Assembly: GCF_963676685.1 (NCBI RefSeq)
Contig: NC_092348.1
Coordinates: 30,107,386 to 30,171,385, forward strand
Source: Mytilus edulis
Lineage: Eukaryota; Mollusca; Bivalvia; Mytilida; Mytilidae
Length of the DNA stretch: 64,000 nucleotides
Direction of reading: 5' to 3'
Part shown: in pieces, positions 1 through 11,956 of the stretch
Layout of the letters: every line of letters starts with the position of its first letter
How positions within the stretch are numbered: the first letter of the stretch is position 1
Program-made: the position numbers and the translations under genes
Notes under the pieces: model-generated
What the model saw: only the letters and a program-made list of their open reading frames with translations
The model's database searches: none
Told to the model about the DNA's origin: nothing

Positions 1-1312
1 ATATATATGCTGACAATTGTGATTTGTAAAGTGTGTACACATTTTTTTTATTCTTTGGTTTGTAAAAGTATAAAGTTCAATAGATTTTATATATTGTTGA
101 TACTTTTATTTTTGTGGGTCCAAATTTTGTGGATTAGGAAAACATGTATTTTCATGGATATTTGCAATGTATTTCCTAGTTTTAATTCTCCATACAATCT
201 TAAGCCTACAGGAAATTAGGATTTCCTTTAACACTGAAATTAATGGTAAACCTTAATCCATGTAATGCACAAGATTTGTAACCCCACAAACAATACTAAA
301 TCAATAGTTATCAAATACATGTATATATTTGCACTTCACAATTGAGTAATATGAAACCAAGCTTACCGAATAAAAAACCTTTCACAATTGCTTCTGTTAT
401 TAGAAGTGTAATATGATATATATGCAAAATGTCTACATTATTTTATTTACGAGCACATTGTTATTTTTATGTTATTTTATGGACATTTTCATCACGAAAA
501 TAACTGTTATTAGGACAATGCTTGGTCTTGTGTTTTAGCATTTAAGATAGAAAATGTAGGTACAGTCATACATGTATATTGAATAATTACATGTACTATT
601 CAAGCTCTTAAAATGGAATGATTCAGAAAAGAAATAATCCTTTATAGTTTCGATGCATTGCATGGTTCATGTCAAAAGACTTGAAATCATCTCATTGATT
701 TAATATTTAAGAATATATTGTTTTTACTGAAAACTGATATAGATTATTCCCTTTATTACATTTGAAGTTACTATAAGCATCCACTCCCCTGAACCAAGAC
801 CCAATAGAATAAGCTTTAGCAAAAAATGCTGCTTTTCAGCTTTATTTTCATTTGAAAAAATTTGATAATTAGTATTAAAAACACGATCATCATTGTAGTA
901 AAATAGACCAAAGGCTGATAAGATTCATTCTTAATACAATTTGATTAAATGTCATATTTTCCTGTAATTGTTATACATTTCACACACATGTATCCATTAT
1001 ATCATGTAGTTTGTTGTTATATGCATCTATGATTCATTCATTAATATTTCAACCATGACCATGATGACAAAGATATTTTATGATGAATAAAAATGTTGAA
1101 GATATAATTTCTTATTTATTATTTCAATAACTCTGTGGAGAAGGCTTACATAGGCTATGCCTGTTGCCCAATCCAATTCAATTTATTTGAATAAAATATT
1201 GTTTAAACTGAAGTCTGCCATACAACCTTTTTTGAAGGCTCAAATATTGTAATGATGGACTTTCGTGCTAGTCTCAAATTGGTTGGAACTAAAGATTTAG
1301 TTTATTCAAGGA
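1..1312. other. AT-rich non-coding DNA
   Basis: Only short chance ORFs, no splice-consistent coding signal and no repeat that recurs elsewhere in the window. Confidence 0.6.
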
Positions 1313-2342
1313 TTTTTATACGACACAAAAAAAAATTGCGTCGTAGAATGGTATGATGTTGTCGTTGTCTGCATACGCATTTTGTTTCCGGACAATAACT
1401 TTAGTTTTAGAGAATGGATCTGTATAAATTTTTTTACCAGAATGTTCAATACCACTAAAGATAGGTTTGGATTGATTTTGGGGGTTGTGGTCCCAATAGT
1501 TTAGGAATTAGGGGCCTAAAAAGGTCCCAAATAAGCATTTTTCTTGGTTTTCGTACAATAACTTAAGTATAAGTAAATAGAAATCTATGAAATTTAAACA
1601 CAAGATTAATGACCCCAATAGGAAGGTTAGGATTGATTTTTGGAGTTTTGGTTTGAACAGTTCAGGAATAAGGGGCCAAAACTTGAGGGTCCAAAATTAA
1701 ACTTTGTTTGATTTCATCAAAAATTGAATTTTTTTGGGTTCCTTGATATGCTGAATCTAACTGTGTATTTAGAATCTTAATATCTGGTCCCGTTTTCAAA
1801 TTGGTCTACATAAATTTAAGGGTCCAAAATTAAATTTAGATTGATTTTTTTTTATTATGAGCGCAGTTTTCAAGTTAGTCCAAATCGAGGTAAAAAATTA
1901 AACTTTGTTTGATTTCAACAAAAATTGAATATATATGGGGTTCTTTGATATTCTGAATCTAACCATATGTATTTAAATTTTTGATATTTGGACCCAGTTC
2001 ATAATCAAATTGGTCAGCATTGAGGTCTAAAGGGTTAAATTGAACTTTATTAGATTTCTTCAAAAATTGAATTCTTGGGGTTCTTTGATATGCTGAATGT
2101 AACCATGTTCTTTGATTTTGGATATTGGACCATAATAGGTAAATGTCCAATTTAAAAGTTTTTAAGTTTAAGTTCTTAAACCACATTAATTCTGTGTCAG
2201 AAACCTATGTTGTGTCAACTATTTAATCACAATCCAAATTTAGAGCTGTACCAAGCTTGAATGTTGAGTCCATACTTGCCTCAACTGTTCAGTGTTCGAC
2301 TTCTGCGGTCGTATAAACCTGTGCCCTGCGGAGCACCTGGTT
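1313..2342 (+). repeat. Long dispersed repeat, GACCGCA family, copy 1 (subfamily A)
   Basis: Begins TTTTTATACGAC and ends TGCGGTCGTATAAA followed by CCTGCGGAGCACCTGGTT; the ends form an inverted TATACGACCGCA motif. The interior has diverged repeats of a block containing GATTTCATCAAAAATTGAAT and GGGGTTCTTTGATATGCTGA. Three related copies lie at 16703, 23463 and 39711. Non-autonomous; class not determined. Confidence 0.75.
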
Positions 2343-2741
2343 ACAGTTTGTCTTACTATACAAATCTTTGGTTTTTCACATCTCTGATCGGAAAAGAAAA
2401 TAGTGATGCCACATCAGTTTTTAATTTGATTTGAGAAATATTTGATATTATATTTTATTTTAAAGTTCCAACATATAGACACTTATAACTCAGTATTGCA
2501 TAAAGGAGTTACTTTTTTTATCTTGTTTATAGCCATAACTTCGTGAGTACAAAAGCTCACGAATGATTGATTGAACTTTGCATATGGCTATTACTACAGT
2601 GTACCATCATGTTTCTTTTCAATTCTTGGGAAAAAATAAGGTATCTTCATTTTACAGGATAAAAAATAAACCTATACAAAAAAAAACACATTAAACAAAT
2701 AAAATTCTTTATTCTACATTTGCTATAGGCTAATAGGCTAA

Positions 2742-3422
2742 GGGAAATGTTGAGATCTTACATGTTAAACCCTGCTGCATTTTTGTTCCTGTCCCAAGTC
2801 AGGAGCCTGTGGCCTTTGCTAGTCTTGTATGTTTTTATTTAAGAATTGAATGCTTCTTTTTGTAACTTCATTGGGGTGTAAAAGCGTCTACCGAAGTACA
2901 TTTTGAATGAAGTGCGGAAGCGCTTCATACTAAAAATGTGCGCACGGTCAACGCTTTTAAAACCCTTTGAAGTTACAAATAGAAGCATTCAATACTTATA
3001 ATTACATTTTTTTAGCAATGATCATGAAAACACGAATTTTATTATTGTTTTATTTAATTCACCTGTGCACTTTATTGTGGATCCACGTGTTATCATGAAT
3101 GAAAAGTTTAATTGAGCAATGCAATTGCTTATGAAATAACACGTGATGTGCAGTTAGCCAATCAGAATAAAGTATCATAATGAAACATACATCTAATGTA
3201 ATTATTATTATTTTAGTTCATTTATATGTTTTGGAGTTTAGTTTGACTTTCATTTTCACTGAACAAGTACACATTTTAATCTAGGGGTGAGCTAAGGAAC
3301 ACCTCTAGGTTCGGGATTTTCTCACTGCGTTGAAGACCCATTGGCAGCCGTCGGTTGTTATCAACTCTTTGATCTGGTTTTTGTCTCTTAGACATATTCC
3401 CAATTTCCATACTCAATTTTAT
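2742..3422 (+). repeat. Dispersed repeat (CCCCGCCGCA family), 3' part, interrupted
   Basis: 2742-2835 and about 3215-3422 match consecutive parts of the repeats at 8180 and 9891 (GTCCCAAGTCAGGAGCCT ... ACATTCCCCATTTCCAT). About 370 bases of hairpin-bearing sequence replace the join, indicating an insertion. Confidence 0.7.
2841..3185. mobile_element. Hairpin-plus-CCAAT element inserted in the repeat
   Basis: A long imperfect hairpin (GAATGCTTCTTTTTGTAACTTCA and its complement near 2970-2993) has a central inner palindrome around CGGAAGCGCTTC. About 150 bases of unique sequence follow, then CCAATCAGAATAAAG. The layout matches an element at 43603. No transposase. Confidence 0.5.
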
Positions 3423-5394
3423 CTTTTATTTCCAAGATTGTTTACCTCAGGCGTTTCATTCACAAATCATATTTTGTAAACAAGAATCTATTTCTTATAA
3501 TTTGATTATAGCCATTTTCCCACATCAATAATTTCTTATCCCTATTAAATGACTGTAATATCAGCCGCTGGACACAGAGGTGCCTAATCATATTGAAAAC
3601 GTGCGAATGCATTGAAGAATTAATACATTGCAATACTTCTAAACCGTGAAGTAATTAGAAAGTCAGTCGATTCTTTACGGAATAAGAATGTATTGAAGAT
3701 ATATATATAAAGATGAGGGGAAATTTGTGTGTTGCTAGGAATAAATGTTGCACGAATAAATGAATGGGCCAAGGTCTGTCTTTTTAAAATCACTGATACA
3801 TGCAGATCGAGTTACACTACCAGACATGTAAGGAGCGTTGAATGTTTAATAAATTTCGACTCGCATCCAAGTCTAAAACCTAAGCACATAGGAAATATTT
3901 TTCACTAGAAAATGGCATTTTATTTGCCCTTTGGTTTTGTAAATCGAAGTCGTGATTTGACTGTTTCAAACTGAAACTACGTAAGCATGTTAGGAAAGCA
4001 GAACTATACAACACTTAAAGAGTCATAAGGTGATATATGCAACATTATAAGAATATCACAAGCACTTTTCTCTGAAAAAAAATCATTTAGGGATTATTTT
4101 TTTTCTGAGATAAGTGCCTGAGACGAATATCTACGGCAACAGAGTGACGCAAGAGTCTCATTGGCAATCATACCACATCTTCTTTTTTTCATATATATAT
4201 TTACGTCCCCCATTAACGTTAAAATCTTGAATTCCCAGTGAAGACATTATGATTTTTTCCGTGATACACAATTACAATTGATCTATACAAAGTTTACAAA
4301 AATGATACAACAAAGTGCAAATCTGAACTTTATCTTTTTATAAATGCATTTTGAATGTACCCTTGTATTTGCCGCCGCTTATTACATAAGGGTTTTATTG
4401 AGGTGCTTTTAGTTCGCAAAGAAATGTGTGAAGTTTTTGTATAAATAGAGATGCATTTACTCAACTCTGACACATGGTTCACCAATATCACACGAAAAAT
4501 AAAAACTCAATGATATATATAGAATAATCCATGGCGAAGTCCGTATCATATATGTCGTAAAGTGGCGTAGCTTGCATGTATGCTCAGATGCTCAAGCATC
4601 CACATCATTTTAACAGGAAAAAAATTATAAATAAAGATATGTTCGCAACAGTTAAACTCGGAGGTATCCGTATGTAACAAGGATTAGGATATGAGGATAA
4701 CATCCAATTATTTCCGATGAAGTATGCGTGGTCTTTTATTAAGGATAATTTAGTTCATGTAATAAAACAAGATGGATAAATCGCAGGAAAGTGTTCTCGA
4801 TTTGTTTTCGTAAAAAGATTACGTCGTCGGCTACGGCAAGTGCCAGTGCAGAGGACGATGCACAGATCCTCGGACATGTTTCATCTGAAATTGAGCCTAG
4901 CGGAGCTATGGCTTCTACAACTGACTAACAACATAACTGACAACTAAACCACCATATCCTGATATCGTTTCCGGTGACACGAAAGACGACGTGAAAAAAA
5001 ACTAATCTATAATAGAGTGTGATCATTCCTAGGCTTATCAGTAAATTCCAGTTTCTATCTAGGTCCACATTATAATTTTATTTTCAATAAAAGAACAAAG
5101 TTCATATGTCCCCTGCATTGCACATATTTTATGTAACCAAGGAACAAGGGCAATAACTAATAAAAAATAATGTTTTTCCTTTTCCTTTTATTTTTAATGG
5201 AGAAATAAAAGCTTCAGAGAAAATGCAATGGGATTTCCGTTATAATTTATATTTCAACTTGAAGGTCAAAGCTTAGGACTTATTTTCGAAATTGTCATTG
5301 CTGATGATATAAAAATCTGGCAAGAATTGTGCACATGAGAGTGCAAACAAGACCGGATGGACGGACACTAGGAATTTCGATGATGTGACTGTCC
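3423..5394. other. Non-coding intergenic DNA with a short SINE-like relic
   Basis: No coding signal. Bases 4143-4188 match, in reverse, the SINE-like head (ATGTGGTATGATTGCCAATG) seen at 37955. Nothing else was recognised. Confidence 0.5.
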
Positions 5395-5640
5395 CCTGCG
5401 ACGCGTTAATGGGATCACTTCAGTTCCTTAGCCTGGGGTCCTGGCTAATCTTGTCAGCCCCTTACGACGCGCAGCTAGATTGGGCCGGATCCCAGGCTAT
5501 TCAGTTCCTATATTCCGAAGTACCGCTGTGATGGGGCCGTTTTTTTAGAAATGCTAGGAAAGGGGATCACTTCAGTTCTATTATACAGAAGTGCCGCTGT
5601 GATGGGACCGTTTATGAGATGTCAAATATAAGATTGATGG
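5395..5640. repeat. Duplicated GATCACTTCAGTTC module split by a 72-bp hairpin insertion
   Basis: The module GGGATCACTTCAGTTC... GTGCCGCTGTGATGGG occurs at 5411-5550 and again at 5573-5613. The first copy is interrupted at 5428-5499. Confidence 0.65.
5428..5499. mobile_element. 72-bp hairpin MITE with 9-bp target duplication
   Basis: Ends TTAGCCTGGGGTCC and GGATCCCAGGCTA are imperfect inverted repeats, flanked by TTCAGTTCC at 5419-5427 and 5500-5508. The uninterrupted neighbouring module shows the empty site. A 9-bp duplication is typical of Mutator-like elements, but the element is too short to classify. Confidence 0.7.
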
Positions 5641-5793
5641 GAAACTTTTACATCAAATAAATAAATTATGAATTACATTAAATTTCGAGAATTTTGAGAA
5701 AACATTAAAATTTTGTTTGAAATATAATTATATGAATTGATGGGTATTTTTAAAATAACAAAAATCTAACCAGTGTCTGATTTTAGGGGAGTA

Positions 5794-6397
5794 GAGTGGG
5801 GTGCTCATTTTCGCCATATCTTTCCATGTTTTCCACAGTTTATGTTCAGGTCTATATGTTTTTGAAGTATACTGATAATTCTATATAAAGATAACTTCAA
5901 ATGCAAAATATTCTTAAGCTTGAAAACGTGTTTGTTTGAAAATAATCATCTGAAAAGTTAGATTAAAGGGTGTTTGAAATTGCCTGATGTTTTGTCAATG
6001 GGGGACACATATTCGCCGTTTTTATACATCTATTTAAACCCAAATAACTGCAGCTTTAAACAATATTTTTCAAATCAATTTCATTATAGATGGCAATAAC
6101 AGACATTTTAAAGGTGTACAGAACTGAAATTTAGGGCAATCAGTCAAAGATTTACTAAGAAATACTCCTTTGAAATCGTATTATTCATTCAAAAAATTGG
6201 CCGAAAATCGTTATCCGTTTTTCGGTCCTTTGCGGTAAGTGCCGGAATTTTGTCGTAGTTTAAAATAAAATCATATTTGTTATAAAAATCTTAGTTACCG
6301 GCATATTTCTTCCATTTCAGCCATCTTTTGAAGTATTTACAACTCAAAATTATAAAACGGCGAAATTGTGTCCCCGGCGAATATGCGCACCCCACTC
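5794..6397. mobile_element. TIR element, about 604 bp, TA target
   Basis: GAGTGGGGTGCTCATTTTCGCC at the left and its near complement at 6376-6397, flanked by TA. A second inner inverted pair (GGGGACACATATTCGCC, near 6001 and 6360) lies inside. TA target and short TIRs suggest Tc1/mariner-like, non-autonomous. Small ORFs crossing the right end are by-products. Confidence 0.65.
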
Positions 6398-6622
6398 TAC
6401 ATGTGCTTACAGGAACAATGTCTGAAAAAAAATATAATTTTCTGCATAAAATGGTCCAAAACAAATTTCGCCCCGCTCCGCTCGGCGAAGTCATCCACAT
6501 CATTTCAACCCTGGCTACGCCACTGTCGTGTCATCCCGAGACACCAATATCAGCCCAAGGGTCTTTAGGCTATTTATCACATATTCAAAACTACTGTATT
6601 TACTACTAAACATATGATAAAC

Positions 6623-6727
6623 TTCAATATCAAAGAATAATTGCAAGCAATATATACTTCAATATCAAAGAATAATTGCAAGCAATATATAGTTCAATAT
6701 CAAAGAATAATTGCAAGCAATATATAT
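6623..6727. repeat. 35-bp tandem repeat, 3 copies
   Basis: TTCAATATCAAAGAATAATT followed by GCAAGCAATATATA, three almost identical units. Confidence 0.9.
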
Positions 6728-6844
6728 TTATGTATTACTAAAAAGTTATTAAACCAGGGTTTTCGATATCACAAACTAGTCAAAACGTTTACTAAATTTT
6801 ATCATCGGAACAATGAAATAATTCGTAAATATAACTCAACATGA

Positions 6845-7975
6845 AGACATCTTATACGTTCAGGTATTTCACATCCAATCTTTTTGTAATATTCTTTACA
6901 AAGCACAAACATGTTAGTATTCACCTCAAAAGCTAACAAAACCTCATCTTCGCCCCAAGGGTCCATTTTAGGTCCCCTTTTGTTTGTCTTATTCATAAAT
7001 GACATGACTGTAGAAGCCACTCATTCAGCCATTGAAATGTATGCTGATGATACAACACTTCACACATATGGAACAGATAGAAAGGAAATTAAATTACGAT
7101 GCCAACACCATAAATAATTGGTGTCTGAACAAAAGGATGGTTATAAATCCCTTAAAAACTATTTCTATGTTGATTGGAACAAATAAGAAACGGACTTTGC
7201 TAGGAAATGATATGAATATATGTATACAAGATAGCCCAATCACACCCGTTGAAATACAGAAATTAGAATTAAGAAGTGTTTTCGATATAAGTAGTAGAAA
7301 GCTGTTTTATAATGCTTATATTCTGCCCATTTTTGATTTTTGTTGCTTAATATGGGGAAATTGCTATGAGGATGGATATAAAAAAATCTTAAAATGTAGA
7401 AAAGAGCTGCAAAGATTATACTTGATGCACCAATACTAACACCTAGTATCATATCATAAACTTATTCTTGTTCATAAAATTCTAAACGATAAAGCACCTG
7501 ATTACTTAAAGGAACTCTGTTGTCCAATTGTTACCCTGCATAGTAGAAATCTAAGGTCATCTGCAAATAATAATTTAGCTGTTATACGACCGAAAACAAA
7601 TTCAATGAAGAAATCATTTGCATATAGCTCATCTATACTTTGGAATAAACTACCCAATGAAATAAAATGTTGTGAAAACCTGTTCACTTTTAAACAAAAA
7701 AGTGTTGATTTCTTGACTATAAATGATTTATAACAACTTACTCAAATATTCTAATGATTTGTATGTAATGTATATATATATATGAATTTATATTTCTCTT
7801 GTTCTACAGACAGTTTATAGTTAGTATGAATAGTGCATTTACATTATATGTTAGAAACTGTAAGCTTTGTATATTAATTTTTGTACTGTTTGTTCTTTGT
7901 GAGGGCCCCAAGGTAGATTAACGAAAGCTAATTGAGTCACCCTCTTTAAATAAAGTCATTACTTACTTACTTACC
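6845..7975 (+). pseudogene. Dead non-LTR retrotransposon (LINE), reverse-transcriptase 3' half
   Basis: Translation in shifting frames gives PQGSILGPLLFVLFINDM, then YADDTT (the RT catalytic YxDD box), NNWCLNKRMVINPLKT, a YNAYILPIFDFCCLIWGNC segment and finally a KLPNEIK block ending near 7732. The 5' part is missing, at least two frameshifts and stops break it, and the element ends in AATAAAG and a short (ACTT)n tail at about 7960-7975, the usual LINE 3' end. Clade not determined. Confidence 0.85.
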
Positions 7976-7978
7976 TAC

Positions 7979-8050
7979 TTCGCTAGCCAAGGGTTACGAT
8001 CCACTCCGAAGAGAACGGGAGTCTATCGTAACCCTGCTTGGCTAGCGAAG
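7979..8050. mobile_element. Hairpin MITE, CTTCGCTAGCCAAGG family, copy 1
   Basis: CTTCGCTAGCCAAGGGTTAC and its complement at 8030-8050 make a stem of about 23 bp around a 25-base loop. It lies directly after the LINE tail. A diverged copy is at 56866. Confidence 0.7.
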
Positions 8051-8179
8051 ATGACAAAAACTTTAAACAGGAATATAGTTACAATACTGTTGTCAGGTCA
8101 TTAAAGATTGCATATTTTGGCTTTAATATTGATTCAATTATAGGGTCTTTGCATCGGAATTAAACACATTTATTCTAAA

Positions 8180-8822
8180 ACCAGTTGTTGGCATGCATGA
8201 CACGGGTTATGATCTTCTCATATATTTCATGATGGTATAACACTATACCCCTAACAGGAGGGATTGTGCCTGATATTCATATGATGAAGACATAATCTTT
8301 CAATCAGTTTAATTGAGGTCTGGAGCTGGCATGTCAGTAACTGCTGGTAGTCTGTTGTTATTTATGTATTATTGTCATTTTGTTTATTTTCTTTTGTTTC
8401 ATATTCTGACATCGGACTCGGACTTCTTTTAAACTGAGTTTTACTGTGCGTATTGCTGTGCGTTTGTTTTTCTACATTGGCTAGAGGTATAAAGCGGGGG
8501 GGGGGGGGGGGGTGTTGAGATCTCAAAAAACATGTTTAACCCCGCCGCAATTTTGCGCCTGTCCCAAGTCAGGAGCCTCTGACCTTTGTTAGTCTGGTAT
8601 GATTTTTAATTTTAGTTTCTTGCGTATAATGCAGAGTTTAGTATGACGTCCATTATCACTGAACTAGTATGCATATCTGTTAAGGGGCCAGCTGAAGGAC
8701 ACCTCCGGGTGCGGGAGTTTCTCGCTACATTGAAGACCCATTGGTGGCCTTTGGTTGTTGTCTGCTCTATGGTCGGGTTTTTGTCCCTTTGACACATTCC
8801 CCATTTCCATTCTCTATTTAAG
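8180..8822 (+). repeat. Long dispersed repeat (CCCCGCCGCA family), longest copy
   Basis: Matches 9891-10264 over its 3' 390 bases and 2742-3422 in part. An 18-19 base G run at about 8496 sits where the other copy has GGGGGAGGG. Ends ACATTCCCCATTTCCATTCT. Class unknown; probably the 3' part of a retroelement. Confidence 0.7.
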
Positions 8823-9890
8823 AATATAGCTTCAAATGAACAGCACAATTATACGAATAGTTTACACACATAAATCTGACACAATTGTTTTAAATATCTC
8901 TGGTTATACTTAATATTCAATTAAATCGTTTTTCCCGGCTTTGCGGCTGTGTTGTTTGATCTTTAAGCCCCATTCGATTCATACTTCACTGTCCACCAGG
9001 GACCACTAAAATATTGAAATTGAAGTACATGTATTAAACTTTACTTCTCAAGAAGAGAAGAAAAAATGAAAGAAAATCTTTTACCTTATATTTCTCTGTA
9101 CGGAAGTTTTCTTACGAGGTTAATTTCTTTATCTTAAGAAAATATAAGCTGTATATATAATAGTGTGTGGCAGAGTTCCTTGTTATATACTTGTACCATT
9201 ATTCGACAGAAACTCACGCTTATCATGCCAAGAAATCCTCGCTAAAAATTCCGGTCGACCCCCTACGGCAGTCATTAGTAACTAAAGATTTGATTTCATT
9301 GAAGAAATTAATTTATGACCTTCATGTACGCGTCGCTTAGAACACAGCCATATACCAAATGGTCAATATTAATCATCCATGTAATTTGCTCTATGGGGTG
9401 TTTGCAGAATTTCAACGGAGGCAATTTCTTGGCATGAAAATAACATCCCAAATTACAATTTTTAAGTTATTACCAAATTGTCATGAATTACGGATGCCGA
9501 TAATCTAAGCATGGGACGGCCGATAGTGGTCACGGGCAAGGGAGTTTTGTCACAATTTTTTGGTTAAAAGGAACATAGTCGTAATAATCTGGATAACAGG
9601 ACCTTTAATTTGTTCATATAATTTAAGAAGTAGGGTTTTGTCAGCATGTGTCTTTAGACTCTACGGATATAGATAAATTTTGAATTTTCTGTTAAATTCC
9701 CTCTTATATTTCATATTTCCTGCAGCAATACCACAAACCTTACAGGAATATATATTCTTGAGCAATGTCCTGAAAATAAATTTATTTACATTTTGACAGT
9801 ACCTGAATTTAGTTATAAATGGAAGAATCATATACTTATATATTTATTACCAACTGAAAGTCTATATAAACTATAGGTATACACATCTCT
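8823..9890. other. Non-coding intergenic DNA
   Basis: No exon-like ORF, tandem array or recurring repeat was recognised. Confidence 0.5.
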
Positions 9891-10264
9891 TGGACTGAAT
9901 TTTAATGGGCGTATTGTTATGCGTTTACTTTTCTACAGTGGCTAGAGGTAAAGGGGGAGGGTTGAGATCTCACAAACATGTTTAACCCCGCCGCATTTTT
10001 GCGCCTGTCCCAAGTCAGGAGCCTCTGGCCTTTGTTAGTCTTGTATTATTTTAATTTTAGTTTCTTGTGTACAATTTGGAAATTAGTATGGCGTTCATTA
10101 TCACTGAACTAGTATATATTTGTTTAGGGGCCAGCTGAAGGACGCCTCCGAGTGCTGGAATTTCTCGCTACATTGAAGACCTGTTGGTGACCTTCTGCTG
10201 TTGTTTTTTTCTATGGTCGGGTTGTTGTCTCTTTGGCACATTCCCCATTTCCATTCTCAATTTT
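9891..10264 (+). repeat. Dispersed repeat (CCCCGCCGCA family), third copy
   Basis: Closely matches 8433-8822 from GCGTATTGTTATGCGTTT to ATTCCCCATTTCCATTCTCA. A 60-base reverse-strand relic of the same 3' end lies at about 14901-14960. Confidence 0.75.
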
Positions 10265-11800
10265 ATTTGAATTACATCAGCATAAATAGTACATATAACT
10301 TGATACATACATAAACACAAACTATGTGACAGAATAGCAGAAGGTGCTGTAGTACAAATGTAATACACAAACATTATTTTAACATTTCAGTCCTAAGCTT
10401 AAAAGATCTAAATATAAATTTACCTAAATTACACAGCTCCTTTACAATGTTTGTACTCATTAGTTTAATAAGTTTGTACATCGACGTTTTTTCCCAATAA
10501 AATGGCTTAATATAAATTGTTCTAAAACCTTGAAAACGTGGACATTTGAGGATGAAATGAAACTCATCCTCTATATCATTTTTACAAAAAGTACATGTTC
10601 TATATATTATTTCTTGTTATACCATAAAATCTTCCATTTTCTATAATAGCTAAGTTGTGGCTACTTAATCTTATTTTTGTTATACATTTTTTTGTAAACA
10701 TTTACATAATTATACACATGTATCACATTATATTAACAAAAATCGAGAAAAGGAAGATATGAGAGACCAAGAATTATGACTGAATAATTTGAAATGAAAA
10801 GAACATATTTTTGGAAAAGTCTAAACATAACAACTTATAGTCATTGATTCGTCTAAAACTATATGTTATCTAAACATCTACTAGTATTTGAAAAAATGCA
10901 GTTAAATTTTGTAGTGCATTGTACACGGGGTGGTAATTTCCTATTATTGGGTATACGGGGATGTGACAAAAATATGGGTCATAATTTTGCGAGATTTTAT
11001 ATAAAAATGACCCTCCTTTTTAATGACATCCTATATTAAAATGCATAAATTTACGTTTGATAACTGTATATTGATTTGAAATATGATCTACACACCACTC
11101 CAACAATCCTTGCGTATATATATAACGATAAAACATATGTCACCAAACGATGGCAATTCATATATAAAAACTTAAGGGTAGCTGGTCTGTATATTTATCC
11201 GACCGTGCAAGGGCTTTATAGCCAGTCAAGGTCGTTAAAAACTTCCATTTGTTGGTATATTTATGAATTATGAGTGATGATGGGTTAGTGCTTATATAAG
11301 CATGTGTCATATTTTAAATATTGTATATATAAGTATAGCTAGGTCATTCTTTCTTAAATATTTATATAACATTTACTGAATTTCAGTGAATGTTATATTA
11401 AAATGGGTACGTTTTTTGAGGCAAAAATGGCACACCACTACCAAAAAAATATCGAAGTTATATTACCTAATTCGTTTATTATTCTACAGTATTCTCTATC
11501 ATCGCTTTTGCACCCAACGGTTAATCTAAAAACAAATATTTTCCTTTCAGTTTTCTTTTTTCATCCTTTTTGTATATTCATTAGTTTTTAGCCATTATTA
11601 TTTTCTAGAAACCTATCCAAATTTAGATGGTTCTCGACTATTATACTTTGTTTATAGACAGCCCACGAATCAGTGTAGCGTAAATAGATCTAAATACAAG
11701 TCATTATAAATTTACGAAGATATTTTTTCCGGAGAATGTCCGCAGTTACACCCTAATTTTACTTTTACATCGTTGTAAGGGAAGCAACTCCACAGATACA
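10265..11800. other. Intergenic DNA upstream of ATMIN
   Basis: No coding signal. It should contain the ATMIN promoter, but no clear TATA or initiator motif was identified; the palindrome at 11364 is the only distinct structure. Confidence 0.45.
11364..11398. repeat. 17-bp-arm palindrome upstream of ATMIN
   Basis: ATATAACATTTACTGAA is followed directly by its near-perfect reverse complement. It lies about 400 bases before the ATMIN start codon, so it may be a regulatory site or a chance or relic hairpin. Confidence 0.5.
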
Positions 11801-11956
11801 ATGGAAACTAACAATGTTTTGAAAATTTGTCCACCAGAAGATTCAATGAAAGACTGCAAAACTGACATAAAATGTCCGATTGTTAATTGTGATAAAGTTG
11901 TATTTTCGTCAGGAAGTCTTCGTATGCATTTAACACGAAGCCATGGGATATCTGAG
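11801..11956 (+). CDS. ATMIN: ATMIN exon 1 (zinc finger 1)
   Basis: Codes residues 1-52 and ends in phase 0 before GTAGTT. It holds the complete first C2H2 finger, with Cys at 25 and 30 and His at 43 and 48. The ATG at 11801 opens the frame about 20 residues ahead of the finger. Confidence 0.85.

Noticed and set aside
2280-2345. tRNA-like promoter box (GTTCGACTT) in repeat tails
   Set aside because: No A box at the right distance and no cloverleaf could be drawn; it recurs only as part of the dispersed repeat tail.
6328-6609. 93-codon ORF near 6.4 kb
   Set aside because: Crosses the right terminus of a TIR element with no recognisable domain.
6845-7732. Functional reverse transcriptase gene
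   Set aside because: Several frameshifts and stops, no 5' half and no endonuclease; a dead LINE fragment.
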